Below the pieces are notes generated by a model. That model was not told where the DNA came from and did no database searches. It saw only the letters and a list, made by a program, of their open reading frames with translations. A stretch of DNA of 64,000 nt from Timema cristinae (Eukaryota > Arthropoda > Insecta > Phasmatodea > Timematidae). The stretch covers positions 13,654,376-13,718,375 of the forward strand of contig JBCFYV010011135.1 of the NCBI GenBank assembly GCA_039000515.1. The letters run 5' to 3'. A program made the translations under genes and the position numbers. Each line of letters begins with the position of its first letter. Within the stretch, counting starts at the first letter, position 1. Of this stretch, positions 46,531 through 58,800 are shown piece by piece.

Positions 46531-47286
46531 GTGTTCGAAGTCTACTTTTTTAATTTTAAAAACATTATATTGTTCTTATTTATCTATTTTTATGTCCTTA
46601 AATAAATTGAAACATGTTTTATTGCTCAATATTTTGTAATATTTCATTTTATTTTGATAAATTCAGCTACTAGCACACCTTAGAATTCAGTTACTTCAGA
46701 TTTTTTTTGTACGCATACTAATTTTTAACAGCTTCATAATTGCCGAAGCTGGATTTTTTTTTTCAAAGCCAAGTTGAAGCCAGTTTTTGTTCCAAAGCCG
46801 AGTCAAAGTTTTGAAGCCTTGCACACCGCTGACGATGATGATGATTATTATTATTCATACATCGTATATTATTTAAAAGAAACTAAAGACTAGGTAGTAG
46901 AAAAATATACCTTAACAAAATGGCCATGTTCGATTTGCACAAGTACACTAAAAACTAGAGCCATGGTGATGATATTAACAGTTTTCTGCTACTAAAATTA
47001 AACAACAAAATAAATAATAATGTTCATAGTGAAAAATAATTAAAATATACAATTCTAAATATTTCCATTTTGTTTAAATTAGAGCTGGGTTGAACCCTAT
47101 TTTTCTCAAATTCAAATCTTTGAAATTGCACAATTTTAGTTGAGGTGAAAATATTTAAAAGTGAATAAAAAAAAAAGTTGTTTAAGGTTTGGTACCACTG
47201 ACAAATGATAATTTGTTTGTCATGTCTATTACAGAAACAACTAAGAGAACACTTTCTTATATTAAGTTAACTATATTAATATTTAA
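46531..47286. other. AT-rich sequence, nothing recognised
   Basis: No coding, SINE or inverted-terminus pattern. Confidence 0.4.
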
Positions 47287-47540
47287 TTTGGTGGCCACAT
47301 GGCTTAGGGCATCACTCTCGTGTTGAACTAGTATACCGATAACAGGGAGATCGAGGTTTGAATCCTGGTTGGGTGTGCTGATGTGTTTTAATAAAAAATA
47401 TATTTCAAAATGGTTTTCTACTCTCCCTCTATGCATATGCAGGTACACTTCCTTCGAATTAACCTTACTAATCCTTAAAACTCATTAATGTTATTAGTAC
47501 ATATGTGTATAAGCTTAACAGGAAGTAAAACATAATAATT
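47287..47540 (+). mobile_element. SINE-C
   Basis: The head ggtggccacatggcttaggg, B box ggtttgaatcc and body are clear. The tail is decayed (gcttaacaggaagtaaaac). Confidence 0.75.
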
Positions 47541-47794
47541 TTAAATATAAATGAAAATAACAGTTTTTACCAATATAATTTTGTTCATTATTTTTGTTAT
47601 CTAACTTCCCAATTACTCAAAATTGTATTTGAACACCCCAACTCTAGTTTAAATGCCAGAACTTTCAATAAAAGAGATCTTAGAGTTAGTAATCAAGGTA
47701 TTGAAAATTGTGATACTAGGAACAATTCTATATTATTTAGATACCGGTAAGAATCGAGCGTATTTCTTGTTAAATTTGACCACCATTACATTTG

Positions 47795-47975
47795 TTGAGT
47801 CCAACATCTTAGCTCAGTCAGTAGCGTGTCTGCCTACTGAGCTAAGGGTCCTGGGTTCGATTTCTGGCATGGTCGAAAATTTATTATTGATGAAAATTAT
47901 TATTGATAAAAACATGGTTTTACTCTTTCACAATGAAAAAATAATGGTCAGGGACTGGATGTTGTTTAAATGTTT
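47795..47975 (+). mobile_element. SINE-D, 3' truncated
   Basis: The best-preserved D head (tagctcagtcagtagcgtgt; B box gggttcgatttc) is followed by part of the body. It breaks off after ggactggatgttgt. Confidence 0.75.
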
Positions 47976-50900
47976 TCATTTTAAAAATTTCAATTTTTAT
48001 TTATAGGAATGTGTGAAATGTTAAAGTCAAAGGTCAAATCTTAATTGCTTTGACTTTAAAACCCACAATAGCTTCCACATCTTTGAAATATTTGATATAT
48101 TATGAATATATTTGAAATATTTCACTAAATGTAGCATTTTTAAACATACAACCAATTTTCGAACAGCTATGAAATAGTTTTTAACAAATAATAGAAACTA
48201 AATGACATCTATTACATAAGCATAGATTAATTCAGATATGTAATCATAAAATAATGTATTGTTCTTTGGTTTTTTCTTCTAAGCCCCTCTCTTTAAATAT
48301 TTTAAAATTATTATTATGTGACCACAACAAAAACCATTCCTTCGATTTCAACTTCAACTTCACTTCATCTGTTTCAAGCTTTACTTTGACTTCACTCTGT
48401 ATTAAAAAAAGTTACCTCTGCACATCCCTAAGGGACCCACCCTTTAAATTAGGTAAGGCCTTTTTTTCCCTTATTTTCAAACCACCTCTCTTCTCTCAAT
48501 GCTAGGAATTGAAAGATTTTCTGTCACCACCCCAGTCTAAACCCACTATTTTATGAAAATTTTTATGATTTTGAAACCCAGATTATCTTTAATGTTTTAT
48601 TATATTTAGACATAAGGATTCATAATAAAGTGAACGATATGAAATTTTAGAATATTTAAATTGCAATAAAAGTGTAATTAATAATTACTATACTTATTTT
48701 TTGACAAAAAATAAATTTATAATTAATAGGCCGATATTTATTTTTTTAAAAGATTTTGTATAACTATTAACATCAATAAAAAAATCTTTTGTAAGATGGA
48801 TTCTGACCCCCCCCCCCTTCTCCAAAACCTCTTATTAATTTAAGAACACCACTTTATGGTAATTTATGAAATTAATTGACAAAATCTTTTTCTACACATT
48901 AGGATTATTAATGTACACATGCATGCAAACATACCCCATCTCTATAAATACTTTTGCATTACAATTAATTGAAACCGGAAGTTAAATAAAGTTTGCCTGC
49001 ATGAGAAAAAAGATTTACCACTTACATATTCTGTTAAAAAAAAAAAAAAAAAAAAAAAGGAACATTAAAGTAAAAGTAATTACAGCCAAACTTCATGAAA
49101 TATACTTTGTCTAAGCCATAGAAGAAAGCTATTGTTTTTAAAATTATCTACACTTGCACATATTTACTAATAAAAAAAAAAAAACTCAATCAACTTGAAT
49201 TACAAATGGTTATATTTCCTCTTTAGGAAACACTATTTTAAATATTTACTTCAGTCCCCTATAAAAGGGTTAATGTTTAACAATGAGGTGGCCCAATGGC
49301 TACCCTACAAAGAGGTTAATGTATTTTTGAGTATTATCAACATTTAAAAATGAAATGGAATACAAACAAAAAGAAAAACAAATTTATGAGGATATGTTCT
49401 CTGAATGGGGCCAAATGCTTATTTAAAAAAAAAATTTCACAAAAATACAATTCTAAAATAGTAAATAAAATAAAATGAGTTTGATAGACAGAACCTCAAA
49501 ATAAAGAAAGTTTAATCCTGTGACACAATTCTATTTTATCATGATACTTATAAAAAAATTAAGTGTTTCCTAGCTTGCCCTTGATAAATATATTCCCGTG
49601 CAAATTTATGTTGTTAATTATAAATTTACAAACACAATCTATAATAACTAGCATTATCACAACTGAGAGGATCATGTGAGCTAAAAAGAATGCTTGAATT
49701 TGACCAAGGAGGTCAGGGGTTGAGCTAGAGATGGGTCAAATTCTATATTTCTCAAATCTAAATCTCCAATCCGTATCTTAAATCCAAATTCCGAATGATA
49801 TTTTGTTTATCATTATTATTATATCAAGTCAAGCTTCTTCATAATTGTATTTGCGATACTTTTTTGAGATGGTTATGAATCTTGAATACTAGAGGATTTG
49901 AGGTATTCGAGAAATCGAGGGTTCGAACATCCCATCTCTAGTTTGAAACCCAGCTAGGTCCACTGGATTATTTGTTAATACTTTGCAATATGCTTTCCTA
50001 ATTCTTTTCCCTGGGAATTTAAATTAATTTATTTCGAGCTAACTTGTACTTTACAAATGAGGTTGCCCAATGGCTAAATAATGTAATAATAATGGAAAGT
50101 AATAAAAATAAGGAAAAATAAACTAAGCAGTGCAAATTTAATGAAGAGAGCCCACCTAGGGAAAGAGGAAAAATGTGGGAAGAATCCAATGTCCAAAGGT
50201 GAAATATTAATTCTTTCTTCTGTCTTCTATAGTAGAAATAGTCTAACGCACGTTTAAAACCAACAAAATATACCTCAATTCAAATACTAATTTTAACACA
50301 AATATTACTTAATTTACACAGTTTAAGAATGAGGTGGCCAAATGCTAGATAATTTTATAATAAAGGAAATTGATAAAACTAAAGAAAAAGAAAAAATAAA
50401 CTTCATCAAATTTACTCTTAGTAGTTTATTTTTAGTTTTTCTTTAGTTTTATCACTTAATTTAAACACTATTTTAACACAAATATAACTCAATGTCCTAA
50501 AATTACTGATTAGATGTGTGTTTGATTACTTTACTATTGAAGACAAAAGAAAGGAAGAAGTTGTCACCTTTGTGCATTGGATTCTTTCCACATTTTTCCT
50601 CTTTCCCTAGGAGGGCTTCCTTCATTAAATTTACACTTGTTAGTTTATTTTTCCTTTTTCTTTATTTTTATCAGTTTCCACTATCATAGAACTGACATGT
50701 GTCATGTTCTCCTTTGATAGGTTATTGTTACAAAAGTGTATTAACAAATAGAGCATCATTATTAGGAGTGTGCGAAGATTCAACTTAACATTGAAAACAA
50801 ATGAACTTTTATCTGCTTGGTAAAAAATTCTGTCTTAGTCAATAATTACAAAAGTTCACCGATAAATATGTTGACAGCCAAAAAAAATTACTCAATTTTG

Positions 50901-51173
50901 TTAAATTATTTATTATATATATTAATAATTACTATCCATATGAAAAACACTGAAGTAATTGAATTAAGTTGGGATAGTAACTTTATTTATGAAATTAGAA
51001 TGAAATATTACAAACAATTGTGCAATAAAATCTTTTTAAAATAATTTTAGTGGATAAGGCTATGTAAATAGTTAAAATATAATTTTTTTTAACCATGCAA
51101 ATTTTAACAAAAAATCTTCAAACTTTGATTCCGCTTCAATAGTATTTCATATATTCAATTTCGAATTTGCTTC
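47976..51173. other. AT-rich gene-poor interval
   Basis: Contains poly-A and poly-C tracts and several short inverted or repeated phrases such as aatgaggtggcccaatggct (49282 and 50058 regions) and gaaagaggaaaaatgtgg with its inverted form near 50600. No gene recognised. Confidence 0.4.
50110..50690. repeat. Inverted repeat around 50.4 kb
   Basis: gcccacctagggaaagagga followed by aaaatgtgggaagaatccaatg (about 50151-50192) is inverted at about 50575-50620 (cattggattctttccacatt; ttcctctttccctaggaggg). The outer parts (tttatttttcctttttcttt) also pair. Looks like a foldback element of about 0.6 kb. Confidence 0.65.
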
Positions 51174-51419
51174 TATAAAACTTGGCACCGAGTCTTACAA
51201 CCCATTTGGGTTATACGCTTAAGTACTAATTACTCTATTGGTTAGGAATTGGAAAGGTTGAATATAGAGGTCGTGAGCCCGCATATGTGTGCAAAACCAT
51301 TCAGGAAAAATGACCACCAGCTCACCCGAGCGAGATTTGAACCTCAATTTCTCCATTCTTAGCAGTCAAGTTTAACACAAAACTAGTGCATTAGCTAACT
51401 ATGCCACCAAGGCGGGTTT
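51174..51419 (-). mobile_element. SINE-A, diverged
   Basis: The tail ggcaccgagtcttacaaccc to the head gccaccaaggcggg is recognisable but decayed. A near-duplication ga(a/g)tttgcttc flanks it at 51163-51173 and 51420-51430. Confidence 0.78.
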
Positions 51420-52318
51420 GAGTTTGCTTCAAATTGATAAAGTTGACTTCACACACCACTAATAGTTACGTTTTTGTCTATGACAAACAAATTGTAGATA
51501 TATTAAAATAAGGCATGGAGCTGTGTTGAGCTTACAATAGGGAACAATTACCCTTAAAGTATCATATTTTGAAATTGAAAGAAAATGGCAGTTTAAAAGT
51601 ACTTAAAAAATAAAACATAAACATATATATATAAAATAAAGAAATCACAATATGAGAATTATGTTACTTGAGGGGAACAAAAAGCAACTTGGTAGTTATT
51701 GTAACATTCGCATTTCACAGTGATAATCTTATTACTTGACTAGAAACACACATTATATAAGGTTTTTTTTTTTAGTTTCATAACTAAGTTTTTTAACTAA
51801 ATAAATAGGCACTCCTTTATCTTCAGTTTCTGATTCACTCGCTAGTCCTTAAGGGTGAAACCACACCTCATATTTTGCAAAAGAAAAAACTAAACAAAAA
51901 CATATGATTTGTTCTTCACACACAAGATATGCTGCTTCTACCTTTTTTTTTATATTCTTTATAAGATTTAGTACTTATTTCCGACTTTTAGCACCTGTTT
52001 GGCTGCAGGTAACCAACCACAGCCGTCTGTATTCCACGTTTACATCAAAACTAGTTATTCAATTTTCTTTACAAATGTACACACGCCATTTTGATATAAT
52101 ATATTCAAAACTCTTCATATCAAGAACACACTAAACACATAAGTAGGGAGGGAAATAAATAAACTAGGATGTATATTTTCTTTCAAATGTTGGAACAAGG
52201 AAAACTATTCCACATCGTAGATAATCTTTAGAATTGTTAAGTTGTTGATACGAGCGTCTGGGTACACTAAACAAATACTGTAATGCGTGAGAGGCCTACT
52301 TTAAATAGTGGCGTGAAT

Positions 52319-52389
52319 CTAAATGTAAACAGGAGTTTCTTGACCAGTCAGAGACGAAACATCGACGTAGGCATCGTTTTCATCAAAAT
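52319..52389 (-). CDS. APBA: X11/Mint last exon with apparent 1-bp deletion before the PVYI tail
   Basis: The acceptor AG is at 52391-52390. In phase 0 the exon reads [13 protein letters not shown] and then hits TGA at 52350-52348. Shifting by one base at the CTC/TGA junction gives [10 protein letters not shown] followed by TAG at 52321-52319, which is exactly the conserved C-terminus expected here (vertebrate ending LLTAQEQPVYI). One base, most simply a C in an expected CTCCTG, is therefore missing at about 52349-52352. The exon as written makes a protein lacking the last 11 or so residues. In mammalian Mint1 this tail folds back onto PDZ1 as an autoinhibitory ligand. The cause could be an assembly or sequencing error, an allelic frameshift, or true loss. 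No clear AATAAA was seen just downstream. Confidence 0.88.
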
Positions 52390-52797
52390 CTATAGAAAGA
52401 AAAATGTGAAATTAAAATTACAAGATAAACCTGAGTAAAATGTAAAAGATGGGTCGAATTGTATTTGTTCTAAAATAAAAATTATTACATTTACTTTTTG
52501 ATCACAAAATTAATTTAAGTCCTTAAATATGTATGATTTTAGTTAAAATTAAAAAAATTGAGACTTTACTAACAAAAAATAAAACTTTCTTAAGGATATT
52601 ATTATTATTTTTTCCCCCATGTCCCCTATGCAGGTTTTAAGTGTGTATGTTAACTACGCAAATGGGCTAGAGATGAGTAAGGTTGAATTTAGAGGGAATA
52701 TACCCATAAAAGAAGTGCAATAGGGCATAATTCATACCCATAATTACGTATACTAGGAAAAGAGAGAGAGGGTTTAAGGAGGTGTTTGGAAAGGAAG

Positions 52798-52860
<63 letters not shown>

Positions 52861-55800
52861 GAAGAGGGTAGAAGGCTGTTGGAGTTATGTGCAAGAAATA
52901 AAATGAAAGTGGCAAACAGCTGGTATAAGAAGGAAAGAGAAAGCCATAAGATCAGTAGATACAATTGTGGCGTGCGCATTGGGTGGCGGGCTCTGCAAAC
53001 TGTAGCGCTTGAGTCGGGGTCGGCTCAGAGTGGGCTGACACGACGTGAGAGGTCATGTTTAACTGGCCTGACTTGAAAGAGTCAACACCTCTCTGCGAAT
53101 GGCTAGTCTAGATTGGGAGTCGTTGGACAATGCGCACGCTCACGAGTCGAAGGAAGCCTCTTGTGTGTTGTATATTCTATAAACAAATTATACAAGTATC
53201 TTTCCATCCACGGCTTGATTATTACTTCTAATTAAATCCTCAGACAAACGGACCCGAGCATAGCACACAATTGAGATGGGAAGCAAATGTTGGTGAAGAC
53301 TAGTTTATCATGAGCTTATAGTCACCATGTATACTATCCCAAGACCTTGATCAGAATATGCTTACCTCCCCAACCGATGTGGCCAACAAGTTGACAATCT
53401 TCTCGTGGGGCACGGCCACCACACTCTGATTGTTTATCTCAATGATGCGATGGCCCACTCTCACACCCCCCCTCTCCGCTATACCCCCACGAAGAAGACT
53501 GCAGATCTGCAGGGATTTAGAGAGAACAAAGTTACTATGATATTCCAAAATTCGACTGTTGGTACATGTTTAAGCTTAACTAAACAACATTTTCAATAAT
53601 TAGTTGTCCAAACTTGAATCAAGTTTTCCCAAAATTCAAAACTTTATAGTTTGTCTCAACATTTTTGAGCTCCATTGTTTTGGTTAAATTTTAAGATATC
53701 ATTTCCTAACAGCTCTTCAAACTTTTGTTTAGTTAAAATAATATGCATATAACTTATAAAACTACATTAAGTTTTGTTGAAAATATTGATCTGTATGGTT
53801 GTAAATATTACAGAAATTCTTATTGAACTATTACATAAATTTCAACTTTAAATACTTGCAGGCAAATAGTGTTCTCTACTCTTATATTTAATGTGGGGAA
53901 TGCCCGCACAAACACCTAAAACTTACCAACCTTAAGTTTGTAAAAGCAAAGCATCAAGTTAGAGCATCAAAATGTAAAAAAATACTATTATTTTATCAGT
54001 AAGAATGATAAATTACCAGTTACATCCAATTCAAAAAAATAATATTGGCCTTACTATTGTATTAAAACTACAAAGTACTTCTGAATGTTTTTGAGTTTTG
54101 AAATTTGGTAACTTGCCATGATTGACATTTAAAAAAACCCTGTGAGAATCCCAACTTTTCAATCTTAAATATTTGGCTCAAAGTAGTACCCAATATATGT
54201 ATTATGGAGTGGAAATTGTTGAGAATCATAAATCACTAATTTATATTTTTTTAAATATATACATCGATTTACTCACACACCCATCAATCCATCACAACGA
54301 ATCTGGATCAAATATTTTATAGAGAAAGTGTTTCAAATTAAATCTAAATTAAATATTAGTTAACTTTTTTTAAGTAAAGTCCAATAACAAAAACGGAAAA
54401 AAAAAAAAAAAAAAAAAAAAAGTGTTTGAGCCCCGAGTCATTAAAATAAAATGTAAATATTGGCCATATCATTACATAAAATTATTCAAAAGTTTCACTT
54501 TTAGATATGAATTGTGAATTAATTTCCATAATATCCCATTTGAAATGATCCGTGGTTAAAATAAAACATAATTGTCGACAAACACTTGAACGATCTAATA
54601 AAACCCATATGTTTGAAATAGGGAGACTAACCACACCATTCTGCACGCTGAAACCCAGCTGATATTTAGTGTCCGGTCGTTTTATCTTGACCTCAACAAC
54701 TGGAGCGCAAGGCACCACTGTTAGTTTCACCACAGTCTGTGTCTTTGTGTTCTGGAACCGAAGGAAGCATTCTACAATACAATCACCAGGTAATACAAAA
54801 CCTATATTAAATATCCCCTCCGCATAAAGCAAACTGAAGTTTTCCTTAAAGAGATAATTATAATAATAATAATATTTAGCACCGCGTCTTACTACCCGTT
54901 CAGGTTATATGCTTTAAGTACTAATTACGCTAATGGATTAGGAATTGGGAAGGTTTAGTTAGAGGAAGTGAACCCACATTTACATGGAGGGAGAGTGGAA
55001 AACCATTTAGGAAAAACCACCCCCAGTTCACCCGACTGAGATTCGAACCTCGATCTCCCCGTCCTCAGCAGTCGATCTCTACACGTCTAGTGCGTTAGCC
55101 AACTACGCCACCGAGGCGGGTATAATTATAATACATATTCAAGTTAATGCCCCCTATTTTTCTTTACCATTTTACTCTTTCTCCCTTTTGTGTTTTTTGT
55201 TCCCTCTTTTATATGAAGTTGCGTTGCAAGTTTCACACCCCCTCCTGATGAGTTCCGATAGAATAAAACATAGGCCAGGGGCTTGAGTGGAAAACGATTG
55301 ATTTTATTCAGGAGCCAGCCATTACTTCTTTGTCCAGTGGCAGCAATGTTAAGTGTGAACTGTGTTCTTTTCATTGTAAAAGCCATATTGGGTTCGTTCC
55401 CTATGATGTGTTTCCATCCACATTTTCTGTAATTATATTATATTATATCTCAAATAAAGTGTATTAAAGAAATTACAAAAGGTATTTTTTTGTTCCCCTC
55501 TTACTATCCATTTGGATTTTACACATATGTACTAGTTACACTAATGTGTTAGGGATGAGGAAGGTTTAATTTAGATGAATTGTACCTATATTTGCATAGA
55601 GAGTGAAAATCCGCTTAGGAAAAACCACACATATGACCGGGATTCGAACCCCGATCTACTCATCGTCAGCAGTCCAGTCTCTTGCAAGAGTGACACCTTA
55701 GACCATTCAACCACTTGATAAAGTATAAACTCAAACATATAGTTGCAAACACTTCAATATTTCAATTTCTCCATGGCATCTTCCTTAATAATCAAGTTGG

Positions 55801-58800
55801 CATCACTGATGACAACTTTAATAATAATAATAATAATAATTTGTTTCTAGCCTGTGGTCGGATCAATTTAGTAAAATGCCTCCATCTTCCTCTCTCCTTC
55901 CACCATTCTACTTCCTTTAATTTCTTCCATTCTTCTCCTTTCACTTGAATACTTTCTGTTATCTGCTCCTCCCATCTCTTTATTGATCTCTCCTGTCTTT
56001 TCCCCCCACATACTTCATTGCCAACATTCTCTTTGATATCCTCTCTTTTTCCATCCTCATTACATGCCCGTACCACCTCAGTCTTGCTTCCTCCACTATC
56101 TCATGTACTCCCTGTACCCCAACTCCTGTACAACTTAATGTTTAGTCTTGTAGTTAAGTTCAAACTTTTCCCTGTCAAACCGTAACCTCGAAGATTTTTA
56201 TCAATAAACTAGCATTTAATCTTGTGATACTTCTTATGGTTAGCAACTAAACTGGAGTAATATATCAATAACTCAATTTATTGAGAGTATTTATTACAAT
56301 TTATGATAATTGTATTTATGGTGATCAAGGTCACCCATTGCCCGAGACAAATGCGTCCCTCAACAGACACTCAAAAACTGGGAAGAGCTTCCTCGCTCCA
56401 AAGAGTGATAAAGATATTTCGAATAAACATGCTACCCCACTAACTAATGTGACACAAATCAAAGCCTCCCTTGGCCCGTAGTGTAATGACCTGGCCACTT
56501 GGGGGGTGATCATCCCTTTTTGTGGAGGTAGATGGTCTTTGCTGCCGACATAGAGTGGAATACTTCCTTTTTTTTTTACATACACTAGTGTGTCCACTCA
56601 ATTGCCCGGGTCAGTGTTTTATTTAAGTCATATTCGCCCCCCCCCCCCCCCCCTACATGCTGGTTAGGCCTGTCGTAGCTTCATATGCCTAATAATCTAA
56701 CTTAAGACTAGGACAGGCACAACATCCAGTCCCCGTCTGTTAACTCATCACTTTGTAAGGGCAAACCCATATTTCACCAAACTCATATACACTATTATTA
56801 TTAGCACCGCGTCTTACTATCCGTTCGGGTTATAAGCATCTACGCTAATGTAGGGTGATTGTGAGATGAAATGGAGGACCTACAGTTTAACGTGGAATCC
56901 GAACCACGGTGGAGGCCTGGCATTCCACACATTCACAAGTTGTGATCAATACATGCGTTGTCAGAGGTGAAGGAAGGGTTTGGTAATCATCATATACACT
57001 AATTTAGCTAATGTGTTATGGATGAGTTGCTCTATAGGTGTGTAAAAGACTTGCTATGGAGACGAGAAGTGCCAATGTAGAATAAGGAAGTGTGGTACAG
57101 GGAAAACTTTGTATTCATAGTCATATATACAGTAGAAACTTGGACAGTGAAGGATAGTGGAGGCCATGGTAATTAAGTTTGTGAGGAGCATGTTAGCTGT
57201 CACGAGGAGAAACAAGATAAGAACTGAAGCTATCCGGGAATGGGAGTACATGAGATAAGAAGATAATAACAGAAATAATGGAGCCGAAGTATGTAGGGGG
57301 TGATACCGCAAGGGAGATGAAAGAAGAGATGGAAGGAGCATATAACAGAAAGTGTGCAAGTGAGCGTAGAAGAATGGACACAATTAGAGTGGTGGAAAAA
57401 TTAGGAAGATGAGGCATTTTATCGACTGACCCAGCCACGGGTTAGAAACAGTTGCTGATGATCATATAAAGGTGCATCAACACAAAGCTTATTTGCAACA
57501 GCTAGTGAATATTAAAACAAGGCTTGGAAATATGCAATAGGTAACATTGTGCAGTAATATACGTTCTGAAAGACTCAGGTAATATGATTTAGATTTGTAA
57601 ACTATGGATTCAACCCAATTTCATTAAATATAAATACAAGAATTTCTCAATAGTAGAAGTGTTTGAGCACTAAAAAATTTGGGGTGAATTTTAAAACCCT
57701 GAACTCGACTTGAATGTTTTTATAAAACTTGAAAAATTTAAGTACCTACTCCGAATTTTCAATCTTTTTATCAAACATTCTAAGTTTGATTAATATTATT
57801 AATTTTTTATAGCAAAGAGACTCCCTCAATATTTCCTTTAGTCTAGTTATAAAAAATTGTACAATTATATTAAATTTATTTAAAAATTCCAATTTATGTG
57901 ATTATAATTTTTTTTCACAAAAAAAATGCAATTAAAAAAAAATTATGTTTGTACTTATTAATGGTTAATACATGGATCTATTACAGAAATTCAACTTTGA
58001 CTATTTTGTACAAAAATTCTCTATACTACTTGAAATCGAAAAACCCTTGTTTTAATTCAAACTCTACTCGAAGTGAAAAATACCTACTTGCACAGTCCTA
58101 AATATGTGAACTTTTTATATAGAAATTACCTGCCTCGGTGGCGTAGTTGGCTAACGCGCTAGTAGTGTTGAGCCCGACTGCTGAGGACGGGGAGATCGAG
58201 GTTCGAATCTCGGTCGGGTGAACTGGGGGTGGTTTTTCCTAAATGGTTTCCACTCTACCTCCACGCAAATGTGGGTTCACTTCCTCTAATTAAACATTCC
58301 CAATTCCTAATCCATTAGCGTAATTAGTACTTAAAGCGTATAACCCGAACGGGTAGTAAGACGCGGTGCTAAATATTATTATAATATTATATAGTAATTC
58401 GAGTAACTGTGTTCATGGTGACCTGGTGGTCTAAGGGTAAGGTGTCAGACTTCTATGCTGGCGGCCGGGTTCAAACCTTGGCCCCGGCAAAGATTTATCT
58501 GATTATCAAACCCTTCCTTCACCTCTGACAAGACATCTTGTGAATGTGGGGAATGCCAGGCCTCCACTGAGGTTCGGATTCCACGTTAAACTGTAGGTCC
58601 TTCATTTCATCTCACAATCACCCTACCATTACACATTAGCGTAAGTGCGTACAACCCGAAGAGGTAGTAAGACGCGGTGCTAATAATAATAATAATAAAC
58701 TGTGTTCATAAGCTTTGATGTGCACTTATGCGACAGAATATGGGTGATTGGATTTTGCGCCGATTCGGATAGGTTGGCTATTAGCGATTACCTAATTCAA

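Noticed and set aside
47800..47870. tRNA gene
   Set aside because: A and B boxes are good, but no paired acceptor stem or sensible anticodon arm is seen, and the sequence continues into the SINE-D body. The same reasoning applies to the other tRNA-like heads.
52667..53076. Overlapping long ORFs on both strands
   Set aside because: They are created by the (GA)n microsatellite and the solo LTR.
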